From positions 2,046,001-2,110,000 of the forward strand of contig NZ_CP135164.1 of assembly GCF_001940225.2 (NCBI RefSeq): a DNA stretch of 64,000 nt. Reading direction: 5' to 3'. Of this stretch, positions 43,589 to 54,100 are shown piece by piece. Position 1 is the stretch's first letter, and each line of letters begins with the position of its first letter. The position numbers and the translations under genes were made by a program. The DNA is from Roseburia sp. 499 (GTDB lineage: Bacteria > Bacillota > Clostridia > Lachnospirales > Lachnospiraceae). The notes beneath the pieces were generated by a model. The model was not told the origin of the DNA. It worked only from the letters and a program-made list of their open reading frames with translations, and ran no database searches.

Positions 43589-45832
43589 TTAGAATCCATT
43601 CATGGGATTAAAATCAAATTGTATTACTACATTGGCAAATTCCCGATGCCTGTTTACAAATAATTCTAACGCATCCTTAATCTTTACCAGTTGACTATAA
43701 TCTTTGGATTTAAAATAAATTACTTTTTTGTATATATCTTTTACCTTTGCCACGGCTGCATCTGCCGGTCCAATGGTTCTTACTCCTGTTATTTTTCCAT
43801 TTTCCATGGACTGCTGTATCTTTTTCGCCAGAAGTTCTGCACTTAATGCCGCGGTCATTTCATCCTTAGATGCTACTAGCATTACCATCATATGTCCTGC
43901 AGGCGGATACTGCATCATCTTGCGGAATTGAATCTCTTTTTCATAAAATCCCTTATAGTCCTGCTTTTCTGCTAAGGTAATACTATAATTATCTGGGCTG
44001 TAAGTCTGAATCACCACTTCACCGGGCAGTTTTCCACGGCCTGCCCTTCCTGCAGCCTGTGTTATCAACTGAAATGTCCGTTCCGGTGCATGATAGTCAC
44101 TAACATAGAGGGATAAGTCTGCGGCCAACACTCCTACTAACGTAACATTTGGGAAATCATGTCCCTTTACAATCATTTGTGTTCCGATTAGCACATCCGC
44201 CTCTTGGTTTGAAAAGGCTGATAATATCTTCTCGTAACTATCCTTGTTTCTGGTTGTATCAAAGTCCATGCGGAGTACCCTTGCCTTTGGAAAACGTTTC
44301 TTTACAATTTCCTCTATCTTCTGTGTACCTGCTTTAAAACCGCTAATATATTTTGAACCACATTCCGGACACACCTCCGGCACCGGCTCCTCATAACCAC
44401 AGTAATGGCACACCATTCTTCCATTATTGTGCTGGCTTAAAGACACATCACAGTGCGGACATTTTAACACATGCCCACAGGCACGACAAGATACAAATCC
44501 TGACATTCCTCGCCGATTGATAAAAAGCATAGTCTGCTGTCCTTTTTCCAATCGTTCTTCCATCAGTTCCTGCAACTTCTCACTTAGAATAGAACGGTTT
44601 CCATGCTTTAATTCTTCCCTTAAATCTATAGTATAACACTGTGGAAGCGGCTTTTCTTCAATTCTTTTTTCCAACTCCAAAAGAATGTATTCTCCATTTT
44701 GCGTTTTATAGTAACTGTCAATAGAAGGGGTTGCAGACCCAAGCAAAACAGATGCCCCTGCCATTCTTGCCCGTTCTATTGCCGTTTCTCTGGCATGATA
44801 CCTTGGAATCGTCTCACTCTTATAGCTGGTCTCATGTTCCTCATCAATAATGATAAGTCCCAAATTTGAAAATGGTGTGAACAATGCTGACCTTGGACCT
44901 ATCATCACATCCAATTCTCCACCTTTTGCCCGCTCAAACTGGTCGAAACGCTCTCCCGGTGACATCTTGGAATTCAGAATAGAAACCCTTTCTCCAAATC
45001 TTTGATAGAACCGTACTACAGTCTGATAAGTCAATGCAATTTCCGGAATCAATACAATTGCCTGCTTTCCTGCCTTTACTACCTTTTCAATCAGTTCTAT
45101 GTAGACTGCTGTCTTTCCACTTCCGGTAACTCCATGCAATAAATAGGTGTGGTTCTTATTCTTAGAAAAGTTCTGCCATACCGTTTCTACAATATGACTT
45201 TGCTCCTCATTCAGTACAATCCGACTTTTTTCCTGCTTCATCTCGCCAAGTGGATTACGATAACTGCGACTGGTTTCTACTTTAAGGATTCCCAGTTCTT
45301 CCATTGCCCGTATGACCGTTGCTGTAATACTAAGTTTTCTTGTTACTACTTCGTAGGGCAATATAGGTTCTTCTATGAGCGCTTTTAACAATCTCGCTCT
45401 TGCCATACTGTGTTTTTTTTCAAATACTGCAAGTTGCTGTTTCGCCTCTTCCTCGGATAAAAGCAGATGCAAAGACCGCTGCTGTTTCTCTTTTGTCTTC
45501 TGCTTTACCGGAAGTACCGTTTTTAGCGCATGATTCATGGTTCCTCCATAATTCCTGCGCATCCACCCTGCTAATGCTATCAGCTGAGACTCTATCGGTA
45601 TACTTCCTTCTGCTATGGAAATAATCTCCTTCAGTTTCTCAACCTCGTATTCCGGCGTATCCGTCAATTCAACTACATACCCGGTGGTCTTACGGCTGCC
45701 CTTTCCAAAGGGAATTTCCACCTGCATACCGATTTTCAGAACCGCTTTTAATACTTCCGGTATCTTGTATTGAAAGGTCTTATCCAGTTTTTCATGAGAA
45801 ATATCAACAATGATATTGGCATATTCCGCCAT
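43589..45832 (-). CDS. priA: Primosomal protein N' (replication restart helicase PriA)
   Basis: I start at 45,832 (MAEYANIIVD, 747 residues). PriA reloads the replisome at stalled forks. It has a 3'-DNA-binding domain (about 1-105), a winged helix, the DEAH-like helicase core (GVTGSGKTAVYIE, DEEHE), two zinc-binding sets (CRACGHVLKCPHC and CHYCGYEEPVPEVCPECG) and the C-terminal domain. The end overlaps the def upstream region. Length is typical. Confidence 0.95.
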   Translation of the reverse strand: MAEYANIIVDISHEKLDKTFQYKIPEVLKAVLKIGMQVEIPFGKGSRKTTGYVVELTDTPEYEVEKLKEIISIAEGSIPIESQLIALAGWMRRNYGGTMNHALKTVLPVKQKTKEKQQRSLHLLLSEEEAKQQLAVFEKKHSMARARLLKALIEEPILPYEVVTRKLSITATVIRAMEELGILKVETSRSYRNPLGEMKQEKSRIVLNEEQSHIVETVWQNFSKNKNHTYLLHGVTGSGKTAVYIELIEKVVKAGKQAIVLIPEIALTYQTVVRFYQRFGERVSILNSKMSPGERFDQFERAKGGELDVMIGPRSALFTPFSNLGLIIIDEEHETSYKSETIPRYHARETAIERARMAGASVLLGSATPSIDSYYKTQNGEYILLELEKRIEEKPLPQCYTIDLREELKHGNRSILSEKLQELMEERLEKGQQTMLFINRRGMSGFVSCRACGHVLKCPHCDVSLSQHNNGRMVCHYCGYEEPVPEVCPECGSKYISGFKAGTQKIEEIVKKRFPKARVLRMDFDTTRNKDSYEKILSAFSNQEADVLIGTQMIVKGHDFPNVTLVGVLAADLSLYVSDYHAPERTFQLITQAAGRAGRGKLPGEVVIQTYSPDNYSITLAEKQDYKGFYEKEIQFRKMMQYPPAGHMMVMLVASKDEMTAALSAELLAKKIQQSMENGKITGVRTIGPADAAVAKVKDIYKKVIYFKSKDYSQLVKIKDALELFVNRHREFANVVIQFDFNPMNGF

Positions 45833-45897
45833 CTTCCCACCACCTGTCAATTTAATGTCTGCAATAGAATAAGGTAAAAGGTTTTGAATTCCGACTT

Positions 45898-47364
45898 CTA
45901 TTGCTGCAATTCCTGCAACACTTCCTGAATCAGCACGCGCTCATCCATAGGGTATTTCTTACCTTTAATCTCCTGATAATCCTCGTGTCCTTTTCCAGCC
46001 AACACGATAACATCTCCCGGTTCACCATGCTCGATAGCATACTTAATCGCTTCCTTACGGTCTGCAATCTCCACATACTTTCCATCTGTCTTTGCCATAC
46101 CGATTTTAATATCGTCAATAATAGCTTGTGGCTCTTCAAACCTTGGATTATCGGATGTAATAATTGTTAAGTCTGCCAGTTTACCGGAAACCTCTCCCAT
46201 CTCATAACGACGTAGTTTGGAACGATTTCCACCACATCCAAATAAACATACCAAACTTTTTGGATTATATTCTCTTAAAGAGGTCAGCAGACTTTCCAAA
46301 CTCATAGCATTATGAGCATAGTCAATCATAAGAGTAAAATCGTCTGATACTTTAATCATTTCGATTCTGCCCTTTACCTTTGCTACCTTCAATGCTTTTT
46401 TCATATCCTCTTCTGTTACCTTAAAATGACGACAGATAGCAATAGCGGTCAGAGAATTGTATACACTGAACTTGCCCGGCACATCAATCTCCACATCCAT
46501 ATTTACCAATCCCTGTGCCTGATAAGATACACCAAGATATCCCGGTCTGCTTACAAGCTGTGTATTCACTGCACGCAAGTCTGCCTTTTCGGAAAATCCA
46601 AAGGTTTCTATGGTACAAGTATGACCTTCGATAACCTTTTCACAATGCTCATCATCAATATTTACAATACCGGTCTTACACTGTTTAAATAATAAGCCTT
46701 TGCATGCCATATATTCCTCAAAAGAAGCATGCTCATTTGGTCCGATATGATCCGGCTCAATATTGGTAAATATTCCGATTTCAAAAGTAAATCCTGCAGT
46801 ACGATGCATCATCAGTCCCTGGGAAGATACTTCCATAACAACACACTGACATCCTGCTTCTACCATTTTACGGAAATACTGCTGTATGATATAAGACTCC
46901 GGTGTGGTATTACTTGCCGGAATAACTTCGTCTCCAATAATTGCTTCAATTGTTCCAATCAGGCCTACCTTATATCCGGCATTCTCCAAAATAGACTTTA
47001 CCATATAAGTCGTAGTAGTTTTTCCTTTCGTTCCGGTAACACCGATAACCTTTAATTCCTCCGCCGGGTGATGGAACCATGCAGCGGATACCAGTGCCAG
47101 ACCATAGCGGGTATCCTTTGTCTGAATAACAGTAAGGCTCTCCGGTGCCTCTACCTTATCCTGCACCAGTACAGCCGCTGCACCCTTTTCTGCTGCTTCC
47201 TTTACAAAAGTATGACCATCTACTACCGTTCCTTTAATACAAACGAAAAGACATCCCTTTGTAATTTTTCTGGAATCATATACTAAATCTGTAATCTCTA
47301 TGTCTGTACTACCTTGTACTGTTTCATAGTCCAAACGCTCTAACAGGCTTGTCAACTTCTCCAT
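45898..47364 (-). CDS. murE: UDP-MurNAc-tripeptide synthetase MurE
   Basis: I start at 47,364 (MEKLTSLLERLD, 488 residues), behind AAGAGG. MurE adds the third residue to UDP-MurNAc-L-Ala-D-Glu. It shows TGTKGKTTTTYMV (ATP site), the Lys-containing central domain and SDNPRFEEP in the C-terminal domain; DNPR is the signature of meso-diaminopimelate specificity. It is the first gene of the cluster ending at rpe; the repeat at 47,434 lies upstream. Confidence 0.95.
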   Translation of the reverse strand: MEKLTSLLERLDYETVQGSTDIEITDLVYDSRKITKGCLFVCIKGTVVDGHTFVKEAAEKGAAAVLVQDKVEAPESLTVIQTKDTRYGLALVSAAWFHHPAEELKVIGVTGTKGKTTTTYMVKSILENAGYKVGLIGTIEAIIGDEVIPASNTTPESYIIQQYFRKMVEAGCQCVVMEVSSQGLMMHRTAGFTFEIGIFTNIEPDHIGPNEHASFEEYMACKGLLFKQCKTGIVNIDDEHCEKVIEGHTCTIETFGFSEKADLRAVNTQLVSRPGYLGVSYQAQGLVNMDVEIDVPGKFSVYNSLTAIAICRHFKVTEEDMKKALKVAKVKGRIEMIKVSDDFTLMIDYAHNAMSLESLLTSLREYNPKSLVCLFGCGGNRSKLRRYEMGEVSGKLADLTIITSDNPRFEEPQAIIDDIKIGMAKTDGKYVEIADRKEAIKYAIEHGEPGDVIVLAGKGHEDYQEIKGKKYPMDERVLIQEVLQELQQ

Positions 47365-47433
47365 TTTCATTCCTCTTTTCAAAAAGCATATTCATTTCAT
47401 TATATGATAAAAATGGGGATTTGGCAAGTGACG

Positions 47434-47805
47434 GAGAATTTGCAGGAATGATATTAATTTTCCTAATTCGAAACTCGGTTTTTCCCTTCATGCAACTGAA
47501 CCTGAATACAAAAAATTGGATTTTCATATGTTGAACACTTTGTGTTCTTCTTACAGCAGCATAAAAGAATGAATGGGTATGCCAGAAAGATGTTTGAGGA
47601 CAGAGAAACATGTTCTTAAATGTGTATCTGTCCGAGTTCTTTTGGCATACCCTTATCAAACATTCTTGTTGCTGCTGTCTAGAAGAACTAGAAGTGTGGG
47701 TTCATATGAAAATCCAATTTTTTGTATCAGGTTCTTTGCAGAAGATGGAAAAACCTCAGACAACGAACTTAGAAAATTTATAACAGTACTTGCAACTTCT
47801 CCAAC
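47434..47805. repeat. Long imperfect inverted repeat
   Basis: The two arms (about 47,434-47,590 and 47,640-47,805) are inverted copies. The best part is a 32-bp match, 47,498-47,530 with 47,703-47,734, with one extra base. Further paired blocks are GGGTATGCCA (47,575-47,584) with TGGCATACCC (47,643-47,652) and GGACAGA with TCTGTCC near the centre. The right arm takes in the last codons of the sensor kinase gene, and the left arm keeps a diverged copy of that end (GGAGAATTTGCAG). No gene is present in 47,383-47,777. A transcript of either strand would form a very long hairpin. Confidence 0.8.
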
Positions 47806-50597
47806 AGTTTTTCATAATCCTGCATCATTTCGTCATGATGTTCTCTAATATAAGATAGATTTCTCTCTTTCGCCGCCTGCTCTAGCATTTTTGCCTGCTC
47901 GGAAACATTGATTGCTCCGATGGAAAGTGAGGTACTCTTTAACGCATGCACCTGAATCTGATAGTTTTCCCAATCCTGCTTCTCATATAACTCTTTCAAA
48001 GCACTATACCGCCCATTATCACGATAAGTGGTCAACATTTCCAGATAAAATTCTTCACTGTCACAGCAATAAGAAAGTCCCATCTCTGTATCCAGGAAAT
48101 CTAATTTTTCCAAAATGGAGACCTCTGTTTCTCTGTTTTCTACCTTTTCCTCTGGTTTCTTTCCCACATCCTCCTTTATAATCAACTCTTGAGGCAGATA
48201 CTTCATTATCATATCCTCCAGCTCTGCTTCACGAATGGGCTTCGACAAATAATCATAGAATCCTGCCTTCAAATATTCTTCCTTTGCACCGATAATTGCA
48301 TTTGCAGTCAACATAATAACCGGGGTATTTTTATTTAGATTGTTCTCCATCTTCTGCATATTATGTAACGTCTCTATTCCATCCATTTCCGGCATCATGT
48401 GATCTAAAAATATCATATGATACTGCTTTTTCGCCACCATCTGTATACATTCTTTTCCACTTCCTGCGGTTTCAATCTGCAATTTAGTACTCTTCAGCAA
48501 TCCCTTCATAACCTTGAGATTCATAGGTACATCATCCACAATTAGAATTTTTCCTTCCGGCGCTTGGAATTTTTCATGATATGCTTCTATTTCACTACTA
48601 TTCTTCACATATCTTTCTGAAAAATTGCCCAACGGCTCTTCCGAAAGTATTTCCTGGGGAATCTCTACATGAAATACTGACCCTTTTCCATACTCACTCA
48701 CAACAGAAATACTTCCATCCATCATTTCCAACAGCTGCTTTGTAATTTTAAGTCCCAATCCGGTTCCTTCTATATTGCGGTTTCTCTTTTCCTCTACACG
48801 TTGAAAAGACTGAAAGAGTCTTTCCTTGTCTTCCTTGGCGATTCCTATTCCTGTATCCTCTACAGATATTTTCAATAACATTTTCTTTTCATCTATCCTT
48901 TCCCAATTCAAGGAAAGAGTAACACTTCCTTCTTTTGTATACTTTATCGCATTTGTCAAAAGATTTACCATAATCTGACGAATGCGAACTTCATCTCCAA
49001 ATAACCGCCTTGGAATAGTACTGTCATTCTCAATGGTAAAATTTAAATTCTTTTCCCTTGCTCGCATAAATACCATATTATAGCTGTCATTTAAAAGGGA
49101 AGCCACCTCGTAATCAACCGGAATAATTTCCATCTTACCGGATTCAATTTTGGAAAAATCAAGAATATCATTTATTAAAGAAAGCAGATTCTGCCCCGCA
49201 TTCTGGATATCTGCTGCATACTCCCTAATATTTTGTTCATTAGTTTCCCGCAAAATCATAGCATCCATTCCAAGTACCGCATTGATTGGTGTACGAATCT
49301 CATGAGACATATTTGCCAGGAAATTACTCTTTGCCGCATTTGCTTCTACAGCCTCTTCTTTTGCTATTACAAGCTGCTTATTCTGCCTTTCTACATTTTC
49401 TACTTCTCGTTGTAAAAGTCTTGCATTTTCTTCTACGCTGGCTGAATAACTTCTGATTACTCTTTTAATATGGACAATCGCCATAATCATACAAAATACA
49501 GCCGTTCCGTATCTGCTAAATTTCCCAAAATCTCCCACCTTTATAACATAAGATCGAACCACATCTATAACAGCTCCAAGTCCCATACAAAACAACGCAA
49601 TACATTCGGGAGATATCCCTTTTTTCGCTTTTCTGTAAAAATCATGATAGCTTTTTAGCATCGTGACTATTGTTATAAAAATCAACAAATGGGAAACAAA
49701 TACCATATTCATAAAATCTACAATATTCAGTATCTGAAGTAAAATCTGCACTATGTTGTTAGCATAAGAAAGGTATAGTAATACAGAAATTCTTTTTTCA
49801 CACTCCTGTGGCAAATTCTTTTCACAATATAACAGCAAAAGTATTGGCATTCTCATCAAAATCAGAAATACCATAGCAGAATAAAATGTCTGGTTTCCAA
49901 AAAATATACTTAATGATTTTGTTTCTATAATCTGATAAAAAAAACATTCTACTCCGAACCATCCTAAATACCACATTCCTTCCGGATTCTTTTTGGATAT
50001 TCTCTGCATTAAATTAAGTACAGCCAAAACTGTTCCCGCAAAAATAAGCACCATTCCACACAAGATGTTAAACATATTACTTTTAATTAAATGCAAAATA
50101 GCGATATCTCGTTTTGCAATTATCATTGTACTGATATTGGCGGCATAATCATCATAAGGAGATACCATTTCGATTCGAATATTTCCTTGTTCCAATTTGC
50201 TTGGAATATCTATAAAATTCGTAATACTTCCCGGGGTATGTCCAAAACCTCTTTTATCCTTTGTGCCAAATTCATACACCATTTCCCCATCTATGAATAC
50301 CTTTAACACCTTGTCTGCCGAAAGAAACGACAGCGTCATCCCCCAATACTTCTCCGGTATGGTATTTTCAAGAACCACCATTTCATCTGCTTTACTCCCT
50401 CCGGCAAACGGCAGCTCCTCAATTTTTTCTTGGTCACCATTCTCCCAAAGAATCGTCCAATTCTTGTTAAAATCATAGATTTCACCCTTGTATAAAGTCA
50501 TATCTCGTATCTGAAATCCAACCACCACATATGTTACTACCATAATCTGAATTACTACTACAATATATGCAAATTTTCGCGGCACCTTCCTGTTCAT
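47778..50597 (-). CDS. Hybrid sensor histidine kinase with receiver and Hpt domains
   Basis: The 939-residue protein has an N-terminal membrane anchor (about 10-30), an extracellular jelly-roll-like sensor (about 35-165, resembling 7TMR-DISM extracellular domains), about seven membrane segments (about 170-380), a HisKA domain (His432 in SHEIRTP), HATPase_c (NLLTNAIKYT, GTGLGLKI), a receiver (Asp732 in FLDHMMPEMDG) and a C-terminal Hpt domain (His884 in HALKSTS). This makes a full internal phosphorelay. The signal is unknown. It starts 2 bp after the lone receiver gene, so they are an operon and likely a pair. Confidence 0.92.
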   Translation of the reverse strand: MNRKVPRKFAYIVVVIQIMVVTYVVVGFQIRDMTLYKGEIYDFNKNWTILWENGDQEKIEELPFAGGSKADEMVVLENTIPEKYWGMTLSFLSADKVLKVFIDGEMVYEFGTKDKRGFGHTPGSITNFIDIPSKLEQGNIRIEMVSPYDDYAANISTMIIAKRDIAILHLIKSNMFNILCGMVLIFAGTVLAVLNLMQRISKKNPEGMWYLGWFGVECFFYQIIETKSLSIFFGNQTFYSAMVFLILMRMPILLLLYCEKNLPQECEKRISVLLYLSYANNIVQILLQILNIVDFMNMVFVSHLLIFITIVTMLKSYHDFYRKAKKGISPECIALFCMGLGAVIDVVRSYVIKVGDFGKFSRYGTAVFCMIMAIVHIKRVIRSYSASVEENARLLQREVENVERQNKQLVIAKEEAVEANAAKSNFLANMSHEIRTPINAVLGMDAMILRETNEQNIREYAADIQNAGQNLLSLINDILDFSKIESGKMEIIPVDYEVASLLNDSYNMVFMRAREKNLNFTIENDSTIPRRLFGDEVRIRQIMVNLLTNAIKYTKEGSVTLSLNWERIDEKKMLLKISVEDTGIGIAKEDKERLFQSFQRVEEKRNRNIEGTGLGLKITKQLLEMMDGSISVVSEYGKGSVFHVEIPQEILSEEPLGNFSERYVKNSSEIEAYHEKFQAPEGKILIVDDVPMNLKVMKGLLKSTKLQIETAGSGKECIQMVAKKQYHMIFLDHMMPEMDGIETLHNMQKMENNLNKNTPVIMLTANAIIGAKEEYLKAGFYDYLSKPIREAELEDMIMKYLPQELIIKEDVGKKPEEKVENRETEVSILEKLDFLDTEMGLSYCCDSEEFYLEMLTTYRDNGRYSALKELYEKQDWENYQIQVHALKSTSLSIGAINVSEQAKMLEQAAKERNLSYIREHHDEMMQDYEKLLEKLQVLL

Positions 50598-50599
50598 GT

Positions 50600-50992
50600 T
50601 TATTCACCACCCAGTAAACGATTCACACACTCAAACACATTATCCTTAACCAATGGTTTCGTAATAAATTCCAAAGCTCCCTTCTCCAGTCCCTTCTTCT
50701 TTACCTCCGGATCATCTTCTCCCGTAAGGAAAACAACAGGTATATCTTTATATATTTCTTCTGATTTTATTTTTTCTATTACCTCAAATCCATCCATTTC
50801 AGGCATACGCAAATCCAGTAAAATCAAATTCGGTCTACTTTTTTTCAAAAACTCCAATGCCTCTGCTCCCGATGCTACGCAACTTACCTGAAATTGTTTT
50901 CCTAACATCATCTCCGCAATTCGAAGATTCATCATATCATCATCCACTACCAAAATATGTGCAGATATTTTCTCATAATATGCAAGTGGCAT
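50600..50992 (-). CDS. Single-domain response regulator
   Basis: The 130-residue protein consists only of a receiver domain: acidic pocket VVDDD (16-19), phosphorylation site Asp60 (LLDLRMPEMDG), Thr in FLTGED and Lys in TKPL. GGGAGG precedes the ATG. Without an output domain it probably takes phosphate from, or feeds, the hybrid kinase encoded 2 bp downstream. Confidence 0.92.
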   Translation of the reverse strand: MPLAYYEKISAHILVVDDDMMNLRIAEMMLGKQFQVSCVASGAEALEFLKKSRPNLILLDLRMPEMDGFEVIEKIKSEEIYKDIPVVFLTGEDDPEVKKKGLEKGALEFITKPLVKDNVFECVNRLLGGE

Positions 50993-51090
50993 TCTTCTCC
51001 CTCCCTTTCCATGTTTTCGAACATTTCAAAAATTTATCAACAAAAATATAACTATTATTATTATTTTATCAAAAATGTTAAAAAATAGCA

Positions 51091-51126
51091 AACAGGCTGC
51101 TGCACTTATCGTGCAACAGCCTGTTC
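51091..51126 (-). terminator. Terminator of the amylase gene
   Basis: AACAGGCTG and CAGCCTGTT, with inner TGCAC/GTGCA, form a stem 11 bp past the amylase stop, and the minus strand continues into TTTTTT. Confidence 0.82.
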
Positions 51127-51136
51127 ATCTGTTTTT

Positions 51137-54100
51137 CTATGCTTTTTTTCTTTTTCTTCTTGTCACAACTACAACTGCCGCTCCTCCCACAAAGAGTAAT
51201 ACTACATATAACCCTATTGGTGATGTATCACCTGTCTTCGGTGCACTTGCTGTTGTTTGAGTTGTTGTTGTCTGAGTTGTTGCTGTTGTTGTCGTATTCT
51301 GTGTTCCGGAAGCTAATACCGGATTCATATCAGTATCACTGAACACAATTACATACTCAGAAGCATGAGTGAACTCAAACGTTACGGTACCATCTGCATT
51401 TACCTTGCAAGCCTGTGTATATTCTAGCTTTCCGGTACTCTCGTTGTAATAGTACAAGTTTGCATATTTTCCGCTGTTCTCTGTTCCAACTTTTAAATTC
51501 AAACTTGCATCAAATCCAAATGCTCCATCATGAGCCAAAGAAATCTCAAGTGTGTTATTATCTCCTGCCAGTGCCTTAATCTTATTTGTTGGAATAGAAC
51601 TACTTCCCATTGTTACACCTAAATCAATTGGTGTTGTAACATTATTTTTAACGTTGTTACCATTTACTATCCAAGTTGCCACATCACTTACTTGAATATT
51701 AACAGTTACATCTCTGTTAGAAATAGCATTAAATACCTCTGCCGGTACTACTGCAGTGTTCGCATCTGTATCTGGCATAATTATGGTAATTGTGGTTCCA
51801 TCTTCTACTTCATTGATGGTATCAATTACCTCTGTGAAGTCATTTCCCGAAACAGGAATCACCGTTCTGACATCCGCATTTTCTTTCTTTTCTCCCAAAA
51901 CGATGGTACCACCATTCTTTGCTTCCGGAATTGTGATGGAAATCTTCTTATCTGCAGAAACGGTGTATTCCTTGCCATCATACAGATTCGTAAGAACAGT
52001 TCCTGCTTCTGCGCTAACCGGAATTACTACATTTTTCGCTGTTCCTGTGATATTCATACCAACATACAGTGTCTCTACGCCATAGCTTCTGCTGATTACT
52101 TCATATCCATCGGCATCAGACTGTAATACAGTTGCTCTGTCACCCTTCGCAAATACTTTGCTATAATCATTGCGGATTTTCAACATATTCTTATAGTGAT
52201 TGTAGATGCTGTTACTGTCTGTTTTCTGTTTCTCCAGTTCTGCCCAATCAAAATCACGACGATTGGTCTGATATGGCCAATTGTTAGCTCCTGCCTGCCC
52301 AATTTCCTCACCATAGTAAATAACCGGCTGTCCTTTTGCCGTAATCTGCAATGTTGCTGCAACCTTCATCAAGTTGTATGCTTCTGTTTCAGATAATCCG
52401 GATTCATTCACTAATGTATACTGTAAACTGTCCTCATCATGGCTGCTCAGGAAGCTACCCATAGTTGCAGTGTTGTTAATTGCACCATTACGTTTCTGCA
52501 GATTTTCTTCAATTTTGGAAATACCTCCGGTCAAAAATTCCTTTGCCCATCCATTAAAATCAAAGTCTAATAAAGAATCCATGCTTCCGGTTCCAAGTTC
52601 ACCTGCTGTATTAGCATAACCTGCACCTGCATACTCACCAATCATCTTGAAATCAGGATTTACCTTAGTAAGGGAGTTTTTGAACGCCGCCCATGTAGTG
52701 TTATCAACATGTTTTACCGTATCTACACGATAATAATCAATGTCAAATTCATCCATCCAATCTGTCTGCCACTCAATCAACTGATTTCTTACTTCCTCAT
52801 TCTCTGTTACAAAATCCGGAAGTCCTGAAAGGGAATCCAACTTATCATCACCGGATACTGTATTGCCAGAATCACGAATCATATCAATTGCCGAACCGTC
52901 TTCTGCAGTCACTATACTATTAAAGTAATCTTCTGTGCCATATCCTGCATGGTTCAGAACTACGTCTACCATAATCTTCATGTTTCTGCTATGAGCTGCA
53001 TCCAGAAGTGCTTTAAACTCTTCCTTAGTTCCCAGATGCTTGTTAAGTTCTGTGAAATCACTTGCCCAGTAGCCATGGTAACCATAAGTACCGAAACCAG
53101 TTTTTGAATCAGGCTGATTGTCTATAATATTTTCTACGATTGGAGTAATCCAGATTGTATTTACTCCCAAATCCTGCAAATAATCTAACTTAGCATTTAA
53201 ACCTGCGAAGTCTCCTCCATGATAGGAAGAACCGCCATCTTCTCCTGTATTGTAATCTCCTACACCGTAGGCATCGTTATTACTTGCATTACCATCGAAG
53301 AAACGGTCTGTTACTGCAAAGTAGATTACAGCCTCATCCCAGTCAAAATCTCCATTACTCTTGTCTCTTGCTGTAACAGTAACAGATGCATTTGTTGTAT
53401 ATACATTACCATATATATCCGTTACAGTTACCGGAAGTGTTTTCACACCTGTAGTAGTCGTATCTTTACATGCAATGGACAGTTCCATCAGTTCTGTATT
53501 GATTGCCTGTGTGCTGCTTAATCCCAATGCACTTAAATCTACTGACGCATTTGCAACTTCAAATCCTGCCATAGACTGCCCTGCTGCCGGATTACACTTA
53601 ACTTTTAAAACATTATTATCATTGTAATCCATGGATGACTGTGACATCTCTGCTGAGATTGTCATATCATATTTTTTATAGGTACACTTGCTACATTCTT
53701 CTGAATTGTAAGTACCTTTTTCGCCATTAAATGCATCTAACTGTTTCTCACCATTTATAGTGTAGTAATAATAGTAATCGCCTGGCTCGATACCGGACAA
53801 ATCATATACGAAACGATCTGTTGCCGCATCATAGGTCATATCGTGAACAGTTCCATTTACAGTAATGCTTACCTTGCCATTCAAAGATGCAAGATTGTTA
53901 TTTGCTGCTAATACATCATCTCTGTAGTAGAAATGAATCTTTCCATTCGCTCCGTCCATTTGGTAGCCGGTATTGTAAGGAAGAACCTCTGTGATACCTT
54001 GATCCTGTACGAACTTCGCCTTTACAACAGTCTGGTTAGCAGGAACATTTACATAATGGTCTCCGCCATCCTTTTTTGCCCAATCTTTTCCAGGTTCACT

